From Asaia platycodi JCM 25414 (GTDB lineage Bacteria; Pseudomonadota; Alphaproteobacteria; Acetobacterales; Acetobacteraceae): a stretch of DNA of 64,000 bases. The DNA lies in NCBI RefSeq assembly GCF_000614545.1, contig NZ_BAKW01000003.1, forward strand, positions 62,001 through 126,000. Direction: 5' to 3'. A model generated the notes under the pieces. It was not told where the DNA came from. It did not search any database and saw nothing but the letters and a program-made list of their open reading frames with translations. Position 1 is the stretch's first letter. Every line of letters begins with the position of its first letter. This document shows, in pieces, positions 1 through 9,365 of this stretch. The translations under genes and the position numbers were made by a program.

Positions 1-1598
1 CATGGGTCATGGCGCATGCTGTACAGCCTGCCTTCACGCGAGCTGATCGCTGATTCCATCGAATATATGGTTAATGCCCATTGTGCCGATGCGCTGGTCT
101 GCATCAGCAATTGCGACAAGATCACGCCCGGCATGCTCATGGCGTCGCTGCGCCTGAATATCCCGGTCGTGTTCGTCTCGGGCGGACCGATGGAAGCGGG
201 CAAGCTCGATGGCCCCGGCATCAATCGCAAGCTCGATCTCGTCGATTCCATGGTGGCTGCGGCCAACCCGAAAGTGTCGGATGCTGAATCCGAAGCCATC
301 GAACGCTCGGCCTGCCCCACCTGCGGCTCGTGCTCTGGCATGTTCACCGCCAATTCCATGAACTGCCTGACCGAGGCTCTGGGGCTCTCACTGCCGGGCA
401 ATGGCAGCCTCCTGGCCACGCATGCCGACCGACGCGAGCTGTTTCTTGAGGCCGGTCGTCTGGTCGTGTCGCTTGCACGCCGCTGGTACGAGCAGGATGA
501 TGCCACGGCCCTGCCGCGCAGCATCGCCACCAAGGCCGCGTTCGAAAACGCCATGACGCTCGACATTGCCATGGGCGGATCGACCAATACCGTTCTGCAT
601 CTCCTGGCTGCGGCACGTGAGGCCGGGGTCGATTTCCACATGGCCGATATCGACCGCCTGTCGCGCAAGGTGCCCAATCTGTGCAAGGTGGCCCCCGCCA
701 AGGCCAATGTGCATATGGAAGACGTGCATCGTGCTGGTGGCATTCCTGCCATTCTGGCCGAGCTTGACCGCTGCGGTCTGATCGATACGACGGCCCATAC
801 GGTGCATGCCCCGACCATGAGAGACGCGCTGGCGAAATGGGACGTGCTTTCTGGCGACGAACAGGCGAAAACACGCTTTCTCGCCGCGCCGGGCGGCGTA
901 CGCACCACAGAGGCTTTCTCACAGTCGAGCCGCTATTATGAGCTGGATACCGACCGCCAGAACGGCGTGCTGCGTGACCGCGCTCATGCCTTCTCGCAGG
1001 ATGGCGGCCTAGCCGTGCTTTACGGCAATCTGGCCGAAGCCGGTGCGATCGTGAAAACCGCGGGCGTCGTCGACAGCTTCTGACCTTCACGGGCCGCGCC
1101 CGCGTGTTCGAAAGCCAGGAAGACGCCGTTGCCGGTATTCTGGCCAACAAGATCGTCGATGGGGACGTGGTGGTGATCCGCTATGAGGGGCCCAAGGGCG
1201 GGCCGGGCATGCAGGAAATGCTCTACCCGACCAGCTATCTCAAATCGAAGGGTCTGGCCGAAACCTGCGCTCTGATCACCGATGGCCGCTTCTCTGGTGG
1301 CAGCTCGGGGCTTTCGATCGGCCATATTTCGCCGGAAGCGGCCGAGGGTGGGCTGATCGGCCTAATCGAGGATGGCGACCGGATCGAGATCGACATCCCG
1401 AACCGTGTGATGCGCGCTCTGGTTGACGACGCAGTTCTGGCCGAACGCCGCGAACGCATGGAGGCGCTCGGCGTCGATGCCTGGACGCCGGATCGCGTTC
1501 GCGAGGTCTCCCCCGCGCTGCGCGCCTACGGTCTGCTGACCACCAGTGCCGCCAATGGCGCGGTGCGCGATCTTAGCCAGATCACACGCCGCTCCTGA
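1..1598 (+). CDS. ilvD: Dihydroxy-acid dehydratase, 5' end outside window, two frame breaks
   Basis: Dehydrates 2,3-dihydroxy-3-methylbutanoate and its isoleucine counterpart to the 2-oxo acids, an Fe-S enzyme of branched-chain amino acid synthesis in the cytosol. Diagnostic stretches are [13 protein letters not shown], the cysteine motif [48 protein letters not shown] and [18 protein letters not shown]. About 532 codons are present of a family length near 610-620, so the N-terminus lies left of the window. Two single-base losses break the frame: near base 14 (GGCGGC read as GGCGC inside the motif GHGGMLYSLPS) and at 1080/1081, where TTC-CTG is read as TTC-TGA and gives a false stop. Both repairs restore the family sequence exactly, so I infer sequence error rather than a pseudogene. 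Confidence 0.95.
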
Positions 1599-1619
1599 TG
1601 CTCGGATAGTGCGGCTCAA

Positions 1620-1651
1620 GACCGAAACGGAGCATAACGCCCGCTTCGGTC
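1620..1651 (+). terminator. Possible hairpin terminator after ilvD
   Basis: GACCGAA at 1620-1626 pairs with TTCGGTC at 1645-1651, with CGG/CCG pairing inside after one mismatch. It starts about 20 bases after the ilvD stop. There is no T-run behind it, so it may be a weak or Rho-assisted terminator. Confidence 0.4.
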
Positions 1652-1699
1652 CTACCGCGCTCCAGCTGAACCTCCTTCGAACGGATAGGCGTCAGCTAG

Positions 1700-1743
1700 C
1701 AGGCACATGATTCGTCTCGACATCGAGACGAATCATGTGCCTG
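1700..1743. repeat. Perfect 21-bp inverted repeat with 2-base centre
   Basis: The left arm at 1700-1720 is the exact reverse complement of 1723-1743; only CA at 1721-1722 is unpaired. The arm begins CAGGCACATGATTCGTCTCG. No T-run follows. It could be a cruciform or extended transcript hairpin, a strong operator, or the end of a small mobile element. It lies in a stretch where I recognise no gene. Confidence 0.8.
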
Positions 1744-2230
1744 TCTTTCCAGACCATCCCGCGTCTGCTTGTCCGAGTGCCTCATCTGACCCACACGGAT
1801 TGCTCGTCGCGGCCGCTCAGCCGCCATAAGGCGCCGGCGGAGGTGTCGACGGGTCTGCATCTGTAAATGGCCCCTCATCCCGACCGCATGGTAAAGGATC
1901 GCTCTGCCGCGCGAGTGACCCCAATCGCTGCCCAGGCACCGCGTGACGGCAACGGCATGCTCATAACCTCCCCACCCAATACCGGTCATCCGACGCAGGA
2001 TTACTTGAGCTATCAGGGAGCGTTTGGACGAATTCAACAAGCTCTCTGTCGCTTCGGTCATCAAGCCCTCTCCGGGTGCAGATACGCGCCATCTGACCGG
2101 AGGAAAATATTACGATTTGAGATCGTTTTAAATAAATGCATAGAATTACTTTATGGCGCTGATACCAGGCACGGTCTTACGGACAGCATGAGCGGACGCT
2201 GCAACACAGCAATAAGGGGAGAATACGATC
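1744..2230. other. Intergenic stretch without a recognised gene
   Basis: Long open frames exist on both strands (for example 1696-2064 minus and 1867-2310 plus), but their translations are rich in Arg, His and Cys, resemble no family I know and overlap each other. The last 120 bases are A+T richer and end in a good ribosome-binding site (AAGGGGA at 2214-2220) for the next gene. Confidence 0.5.
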
Positions 2231-3264
2231 TTGGCCCTGAAAAACACGATGTCCCGCTATCTGTTGGCGCTCTTCGTTATGACATTATCATGCGGCGCGC
2301 AGGCAAATGAAGATTCCCGGGTTTCCGAAGCAGAACAGGCGGCCGAGCGCTGCGTGACTGATGCCGCAATTCTGCCTCTCCTCGGCGGTCCCGCCGATGC
2401 GCCGATCATCCCGGTGACGATCGACAATCATCCTGCAGCTATGTTTGTCAGCCCGTTATTCGGACACCTCTTCGTGCATAATGCCGGCGATATCTGGTTC
2501 GATCAGGGAATAACCAGGCGGATGATCGCTCAGGATCATGTGCCGGTCCTGAGCGAGACAACCAGAATAGACACGCTGCAGATCGGTCCGATCACACTCC
2601 ATGATCTTATCGCTGAACGCTTGGATGGCGAAGCGCGTCATAGCATTTCGGGCCGACCGCTTATCGGGCTGATCGGACGCCCGCTCTTCAAGCGGCTTCT
2701 TCTTATGCTCGATGTGCCGCACGAGAAACTGGGGATCATGATCTGGCGTAAAAGCCGGATTGCAGCTCTGGACCATCGGTCATTTTCACGCGTATCCCTC
2801 AAAGCCTAGCGATGGATGACCGGGCGCGGGTCATGGCGCAGATCGACGGCAGGAAAGTACGTCTTACGCTCGATCCCGACCTCGGCATGAACACGCTGCC
2901 GGTTTCAGACCCGGCCAACAGCGCGTCGGCCGATGATCTGGCCCGCGACCCTCAAGTCGTCACCCGATTTGGCGCCATCACGCGCGGTGCGCGGCATGTT
3001 TTCCATTCTTTTCAGCTGGGTGAAAGGCAGCTTGGGCCGACCGAATTTCTTGTGTTGGAAAATATCGATGAGGGCACTCTGGGAGAGAGCTTCTTCAGGA
3101 ATAATGTCGTTCTGTTCGATTTCCCTGACGGTCAATTCCTTTTCGCACCAGGCACGCCTCACGTTTCTCAGCCGGATCTCGGGCTACATTTCGACGAAAC
3201 TCATCAAGGCTATACGAGCGTGCAGGAAAATCGCGCGCCTGACACCGACAAGAACGAGAAATAG
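2231..3264 (+). CDS. Secreted retropepsin-like protein of unknown function, one frame break
   Basis: Begins with a signal peptide (MSRYLLALFVMTLSCGAQA), so it is probably periplasmic. I start it at TTG 2231 because AAGGGGA sits 10 bases upstream; ATG 2249 is the alternative. Two similar halves resemble the beta-barrel repeats of bacterial retropepsin-like (aspartyl protease) proteins: PVTIDNHPAAMFVSPLFG in the first and AQIDGRKVRLTLDPDLGMNT in the second, each ending in an F-D or L-D strand such as VVLFDFPDGQFLF. The usual D-T/S-G catalytic triplet is not evident, so activity is doubtful. A stop at 2807-2809 splits it; restoring one C (GCC-CTA) joins both parts into 344 residues. Family assignment is inference. 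Confidence 0.55.
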
Positions 3265-3403
3265 CAAGTGCCCTGCCAGTTTGTGACGATCTTGTGCGAG
3301 ATGTCGCAAACATGTCACCCACGATTGCGCTTTGTCATGGCATGAAACCGTATCTTTTCAGAACGGGGTGCTTGTCGGCCCCTTGAGATTTGCGAGGGCC
3401 TTG

Positions 3404-4231
3404 ATGCATCGTCTGTTCCCGCCCGCCGCCGTGTCGACGACGCGTCGTCGGGATATTCTGCTCGGCCTCGGTGCGCTGATGGCCTGTGGCGCCGCCCCCG
3501 CCGCGACAACACCGGAAAAAGAAGCACCCGCCTGCGACACCGGGATCAAACCGGAAGGGGGCGATCGTCAGGGCAAATTCGACGCCAAGGGTCAGCCACT
3601 GATCTGGCCGGGCAACACGATCATCTGCCCGTTCAATGCCGCCGATCCGCTCGCGCAGGCGATGCTCGACATGAACCAGCTGATCCTGCGCGAATGGCGT
3701 GACTTCATCACCCCCACACCGCCCTCAAGCTATCACATGACCATTCTCGGCGGCGTCGACCCCGAGCAGCAGGCCAAGGGTAACTGGCCCTCAGGCATCA
3801 GCACGACGCTCCCGATCGCCAATACCGCGCCGATCATCCGCGACCGACTGGCTGCGATACGCTTCGATATTCCCGAAAAAATCGAAATGGAAATCGACGC
3901 CGACCGCTTTCACGCACCGCTGGTCGGTGTACCGCTGCGTCCGGCCAATGCGGCCATGGCAACAGCGCTTTACGATTTGCGTCGCCAGCTTGCAGAAGCC
4001 ATCGGCTTTCATCCCGATAATCTGATGACCTTCATGTTCCATGCGACCTATGGCTATAAAATTCGCCATATCCCGCGCTCGCAGAAAGACGTGCTGCGTC
4101 GACAGGTCCATGGCTGGCGCCGTGAAAACGCCGACAAGCTCGGCACCATCGTCATTCCGCAACCGGTCTTTTGCAGTTTCGAGACGATGTTTGCGTTCAC
4201 GCCGCTTCTCACGCTCCAGCATAAAGGCTGA
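3404..4231 (+). CDS. DUF1868 protein, 2H-phosphoesterase-like, Tat-exported
   Basis: A 275-residue protein with a twin-arginine signal (TTRRRDILLGLGALMACGA), predicting folded export. Two His-x-Thr motifs, YHMTILGG near residue 110 and FHATYGY near residue 212, are the hallmark of the 2H phosphoesterase fold, and the whole resembles DUF1868 proteins. The substrate is unknown; related folds act on cyclic phosphates or RNA ends. I prefer ATG 3404 over the in-frame ATG at 3332 because it puts the Tat motif near the N-terminus. It stands alone, in the same direction as its neighbours, with about 140 bases before it and 216 after. Confidence 0.7.
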   Translation: MHRLFPPAAVSTTRRRDILLGLGALMACGAAPAATTPEKEAPACDTGIKPEGGDRQGKFDAKGQPLIWPGNTIICPFNAADPLAQAMLDMNQLILREWRDFITPTPPSSYHMTILGGVDPEQQAKGNWPSGISTTLPIANTAPIIRDRLAAIRFDIPEKIEMEIDADRFHAPLVGVPLRPANAAMATALYDLRRQLAEAIGFHPDNLMTFMFHATYGYKIRHIPRSQKDVLRRQVHGWRRENADKLGTIVIPQPVFCSFETMFAFTPLLTLQHKG

Positions 4232-4447
4232 TTGCGCCCAACCTCCTATACGTCATGTCGTCTGACGGTGAGCGTGACCGGGATTGACTTCGGGCAATGC
4301 GCCGAGCGAATATCACGTACCGGCCCGGTCGAAGCCGCCGTGTCCGCGGAAAGGGCTGCGCCCGCGCCAGAGCAAGACAGACATGCTTTTCATACTCCCC
4401 CCTTTCTGGCCTGACAGGCGGACACAGGCTCAGGAAAGGGCCGGAAT

Positions 4448-5727
4448 ATGTCCGATCACTCGAGCCGTTACGCCGCATTTCGTCTGAACCTCACCCAACA
4501 GCGCAAAAGGGCGAAGGAACTTCTCAAGGCCTTGCAGGCACAGGATCCTGAAGCTGCCAGGCGCCTGGCGCGTTTTCACCCGCGGCCGACAACCCTTTCC
4601 GGCGTTCGACTAGCCGATGCGCAATGCGTCATAGCCCGAGAGCTGGGTCTCGCCAGCTGGCCCCGCCTTTTGCGCCATATCGAGGCCTCTGTCGCAACCA
4701 AAGCCATATCGACAGAGGCAGGCCTGCCCCGGATAAACGACTGGCCACTCTTCATCTGCGCTGCGGAACGGACATCGAGCCGACCCTCAGAGAGGCGGGT
4801 TTCGAAGGAGATTTCCAGAGCTATACCGATCCGCTTTGCGGCGGCCCCATAGCCCGGACACCGAACTGGCTGGAATTGAGGGCCGATTACATTGCAGACT
4901 CCGTCGGGCGCCATATCGGTCTCGACCGTGCGGCGATTTCGACCCAACTTCATCTCGAAGAGAACGCCATAGCCCAGGCGGCTCGCTATGAACGTGTGGT
5001 ATTGTGGTTCGAGCATGATCTTTACGATCAGGCTATTCTCGCGCGCATCCTCACGGTTCTTGCCCACCATCGACCGCGTCATCTCGATCTGGTCTCTGCC
5101 GGTGCTTATCCGGGTGCAGCGCGTTTCATAGGGCTTGGGCAGCTTCCGCCCGAGGCGCTGATCCTTCTATGGGAGAAGCGCAAGCCCGTCTCGCCCGCCG
5201 CGCTGAACATTGGTTGCGCGGCATGGGCCGCGATTTCCGCTCCCGATCCCAGCGCGCTGTCGCGCCTCGCACAGGAGGGGACCGATCCTCTCCCTGAGTT
5301 GGGGCGTGCCCTCGCCAGGTTTGCCCGCGAGTACCCTTGGGCGCATGACAGGCTCGCTCTGTCACAGCGGCTTGTTCTGCAACTCATCGCCGGCAGACCC
5401 CGCAGGGCCGGGGACGTTTTCCGGGCACTCACGCAACAGGCTGAACCCCTGCCCTGGCTTGCCGATCTGATGTTTCGCGATCTGCTCGCTACACTCAGCT
5501 CTGCTAAAGAGCCAGCGATCATCATAGAGCCCGGTGAGGATCTCAATAACTGGGCGCGGGATATAGTCTCCCTCACCGATTCTGGCAGAGACGTTCTCGC
5601 CGGGAAACGGCAATGGCACTCTCTCGGCCCGGCAGAGCGCTGGCTCGGAGGCGTCAGGGTCGGATACGGCTCTCCCGACTGGGTCTGGAACGAGGCAGAA
5701 GAGACAATCGGGCGCCGAGAGAACTAG
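4448..5727 (+). CDS. DUF1835-type protein with ankyrin-neighbour-like N-terminus, one frame break
   Basis: After repair a 426-residue cytosolic protein. Residues 1-80 are helical and resemble the N-terminal segment found before ankyrin or DUF1835 domains (ALQAQDPEAARRLARFHPR, then ARELGLASWPRLLRHIEA). From about residue 100 it matches DUF1835-type proteins: LHLRCGTDIEPTLREAGF, a DPLCGGP motif, VVLWFEHDLYDQAILARIL and a C-terminal WLGGVRVGYGSPDWVWNE. Function is unknown. The first frame runs off near 4690-4740 and the second covers the rest; the shift equals one missing base. The 3' end is convergent with the TonB receptor, 55 bases away. Confidence 0.65.
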
Positions 5728-5782
5728 GGCCTCGACCCGGCGATGACATAATATGGCCACGCCGGGACAAAAACCAGAAGCG

Positions 5783-8133
5783 TCAGTAGGTAAAGGAAAT
5801 ACTGCCCAGGAAAGTGCGTCCGACGGAAGGTGTCGCGCGGTCACTGAACAGATTGGAATAGTTCAGACGATTGGCCAGATTGTAGCCATTGAGCGCCAGA
5901 CGCCAGCGATGCCCTACCATGTGTGACATCATGGCATCCCATTCCGTCGTGTGCGGCACACGTGCCGTATTGGCGGCGTCGAGCCAGACAGAGTCACGCC
6001 ATGTCAGTCCACCACCGAAAGTGAGGTTCCAGGGCTTGTCGGGGGCAATCGTATAGGTGCTCCAGATGGTCGCCATATTCTTGGGCGCATATTGAATGCG
6101 CTTGCCAATATCCGCCGCCGTCAGCGAGCCTGTCGTTGTGGCGTCGTAATAGGCATAGGTGCCGATCAGGCTCCAGTTTCGGGTAATCTGACCGGAAAGG
6201 CTCAGTTCGACGCCCTGATTACGCTGCGTGTCGCTCGAAGAAGAAACACTCCCCGTCGAGGGATCGGTCATGAGCGCATTGCCTTTCTCCAGTCGGAAAA
6301 GCGACGCGGTCGCGCCCAGACGGCCGTGCAGGAATTGCTGTTTGACGCCAATCTCATACAGGCTCGCCTTTTCGGGCTTGAAACCCTGAGTCGAGGTCTT
6401 GAGCGGTTCCGAGCTGTTGGTCACATACAGCCCAAGCGGCGTGGTCGAGCGCGCCCAGTTAAAATAGACCATCGTGTTGTCGCTCGGCGTGTACATCAGG
6501 CTCACAGTCGGGTTGATCGTGTTCTGCTGCTGCGACAGACGCGTATCGGCTGCCGTTGCGCCTTCGGTCGCCGCATAATGACTGTTCCAGTGATCCCAGC
6601 GAAAACCGCCGCGGATCGAGAACCAGGGTGCCAGCACATCTGCTCTGACAGAAAAGCCCCCACATCGGTTGCATCGCCGGTTTTATAGAGCTTGCGCCCT
6701 GCCCCGCCCGACAGATTGACCAGATCGTACTGATATTGGCCCAATCCCCCCAGCAATAGTCCCGGCTGAGTATGGGACGGGTTGATCATGCTGGTCGTGT
6801 CAGTGCGTGTCCCGTTCTGACCATTGAAATTATAGGCGTAGTTTGTGCGACGGTCGTAGATATGCTCGACATCCCAGCCCGCGATGACCTGATGGCGAAT
6901 GAAGCCCGTCTTGAAATTGGCGCGCGCGGAAAACACGTTCTGCACCGACCAGTCATTCTGCTGGTAAGGCTCCGGCCCCCCGAGATGACCGCGGCGATTG
7001 ATTTGTGCCTGTGACGGGTTGGTGAAAAAGAGCTTCTGGCAGGTCGCATCGCAGCCCGGCTGCGAGGAAGAGAAATAACGATCGTAAAGACCGCCGCGCA
7101 GATCATCGGAAATCGTCAGATGCTGGCTGATTTCCGAATTCAAACGCGCTGTCAGCATGTTCACATTCGACACGTCCTGATCGTAATTCGTGCCGTACCA
7201 GCTATGACGGTCCAGCCCGTATTCGGTCGCCGGACGCCCGATCGTGCTGCCAGGCTTGGTAACGACCGGCACGCCATAATCCGGGATGCGATTATCGGAT
7301 TGATGGAAATATTCCAGCGTGAAGCTGGTCTTTTTGCCGAGCCCGAAGCCGATAGAAGGTGCCAGCCCCCAGCGATGGGAATAGATATTGTCACGGCCGA
7401 CAACGTTATTCTCATTACCCATGCCGGTAATACGCACCGCGCTGGACTCGCCGATCTGCTTGTTCACATCCAGCGTGCCACGGTAATACTCACCAGACCC
7501 ACCGGAAAACTGCGCATTATAGGTATCGCCCAGATGCGCTACCTTGGTCACGATATTGATCGCACCGCCCGTGGTGCCATTGCCGAATACTTCCGATGAC
7601 GGGCCCTTGATGACCGAGATATGGTCGTAATCGAAGCTGTCACGCGTATAGACACCGAAATCGCGCAATCCGTTCTCGTAGATATCGTTCTGGGCCGCAA
7701 AGCCGCGAATCAGGAACTGATCGCCCGCCATGCCCCCCTCGCCCTCACCAACCGAGGCCGTGATGCCCGGCACGTTGCGCAGCGCCTCATCGAGCGATTT
7801 CACGTTCTGCTGCTGCATCAGTATCTGAGGCACAGCATTGACCGTCTGAGGCGTGTGCATGATGTCGTCAGGCATGCGCCCCAGACCGATCGGCTCATGC
7901 AGAATGTTCATCGCCGCGCCATGAACCACGAGGTGCTCATCCACACCGTCCTGTTGCGTGGTCTGAGCCTTGTCAGCGCGTTTTTTCTTCGCCTCTTGTT
8001 GCGCCTCTTCCTTCGATTTCTTGCGATGCGTGCTGCCACCGTCGCTTTGCGCCGACTGGGCATGGGCAGCCGTGCAAGCGAGTGTCATGCCGACCAGCAG
8101 CGATACGGGATAGGAAGGGCGAACCCATTTCAC
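5783..8133 (-). CDS. TonB-dependent siderophore receptor, one frame break
   Basis: Outer-membrane gated channel for ferric siderophores (783 residues after repair). Signal peptide near the N-terminus (SLLVGMTLACTAAHAQ), a Lys/Glu-rich linker, then the plug domain with TPQTVNAVPQILMQQQNV, VPGIT, QFLIRGFAAQNDIYENGLRD and VIKGPSSEVFGNGTTGGAIN, followed by the 22-strand barrel ending GRTFLGSISFTY with a terminal aromatic residue as expected. It resembles catecholate-type receptors (Fiu/PiuA group). The frame breaks near 6645-6655 by one missing base. I start at GTG 8133 rather than ATG 8220 because a Fur-type box lies between them. The upstream Sel1 gene is co-oriented, a pairing known from Piu/Fiu loci. 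Confidence 0.88.
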
Positions 8134-8182
8134 GGACAAAACGCAGTCTCCACACGCAAAAGAAGGAATCAGTCTTTGCAAT

Positions 8183-8197
8183 TGAGAATAATTCCTA
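8183..8197 (-). promoter_or_regulatory. Fur-type iron box upstream of the receptor
   Basis: TGAGAAT-A-ATTCCTA fits the 7-1-7 Fur consensus (TGAGAAT-N-ATTCTCA) at 13 of 15 positions. It is 50-64 bases upstream of the proposed GTG start, where a promoter would be, and predicts iron repression of the receptor. Confidence 0.6.
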
Positions 8198-8402
8198 TCT
8201 TCCATGACAAAGTGCTGCAACCAGCTCGCAATCGCATCATACGACTTCGTGTCAATCTGTTGCTTGAATGCGACACTTCATGTCGTCAGCCGCAAGAAGT
8301 CTCGTCCACCACCGTGATGCGTCGGTCAAACGCGCGTCCATCGCAGCCTTCGGGTCGTGATGTTGTCGCCCGATCAACGAATTCCGCTTGATCGTCCCCT
8401 TT

Positions 8403-9169
8403 CTATTGCGGCGTCACGCCCAACTGCACCAGCCGATGCGCCGCCTGACCGAGCAGAGCATCGCGCCGCGCTGATCGCAGTGGCTGCAACTGACGCTGCA
8501 TGGCGAGCAGAATATCGGAGGTCGCATCGACCACCGCCTTCTCCCACCAGTCATAAGCCTCGTCCTCACGCCCCAGAGCACATAGTGCCGTAGCGTAATT
8601 ATGCTGACCTCGATAATCGCCGCCCTCGGCGGAGCGTCGATACCAGTCGAAGGCGAGAGTCGGGTCGCTCGGCGTGTGCCAGCCTTCCTCAATGAACCGG
8701 GCCAGCAAATTCATCGATTTGGCATGGCCGCGCTCGGCACTGTTTCGAAACAGCGCCAGCGCGCGCGGCAGATCGGCCTCCATGCCAATGCCGCGCATGA
8801 CCATGATGGCGAGATTATAATTGCCCCACAGATCACCCAGTTCGGCAGCTTTGCCGTAGGCATCGGCAGCAGCCGAATAATCAACCGGTCCGCCCCAGCC
8901 GAAATGATGGCAACGGCCAAGCATGTTCAGCGCAGGTGCATAGCCCGCAGAAGCCGCAATTTCGTACCACTGACGTGCGCGTGCAGGATCGGGTGGCAGA
9001 TAAATACTTTCGAGGAGGATATCCCCCCATCGCACCTGCTCTGCCACGTAACCTTGCTGTGCTCTGGCCCTGATTGCTCGATCATTTCAGGCAGCTTCGC
9101 AGGGGGCTCACGACGCAGGCGCCGACGCCGCGACACAGAGAGCAAGAGGCACAGAAGACGCGTCAACAT
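8403..9169 (-). CDS. Sel1-repeat (TPR-like) protein, probable frame break near N-terminus
   Basis: Consists of Sel1-like helical repeats: ARQWYEIAASAGYAPALNML, AAADAYGKAAELGDLWGNYN, ALALFRNSAERGHAKSMNLL and AFDWYRRSAEGGDYRGQHNY. Such proteins are scaffolds. The gene directly precedes a TonB siderophore receptor, as in PiuA/PiuC-type loci, although no PiuC dioxygenase is seen here. The plain reading starts at GTG 9047 in mid-repeat. One missing base near 9070 would join it to ATG 9169, which adds a hydrophobic then basic start (MLTRLLCLLLSVSRRRR), giving 255 residues. The extension is inference. Confidence 0.7.
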
Positions 9170-9275
9170 CGGCCAGACCAATCAGCGGGAGGAAATTTCC
9201 AAGAGGAAGCACGACCTTGACGGTGTAGTGATGATGATAACGTTTCGCAACTTTGCACGCGGGGTTCAAACAAAA

Positions 9276-9301
9276 GCGGGGGCCGCCAGCACAGCCCCCG
9301 C
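9276..9301 (-). terminator. Intrinsic terminator of valS
   Basis: Perfect 8-bp stem GCGGGGGC / GCCCCCGC with a 10-base loop. On the minus strand it is followed at once by TTTTGTTTG. It lies 65 bases past the valS stop. Confidence 0.85.
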
Positions 9302-9365
9302 TTCCATCCAGCCCGTCACCCGCTCCTGCGGGTTCGCGTAGAAAATCTAAAAATACTGTTTGTAT

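Noticed and set aside
1078..1083. Programmed frameshifting or selenocysteine at the TGA stops in ilvD, valS, hisS and others
   Set aside because: No slippery heptamer or SECIS-like structure is seen, and the breaks are too many and in unrelated genes; sequence error is simpler.
1696..2310. Long open frames on both strands between ilvD and the 2.2-kb gene
   Set aside because: They overlap, have no ribosome-binding sites and show Arg/His-rich shadow composition; the minus frame also reads through the palindrome.
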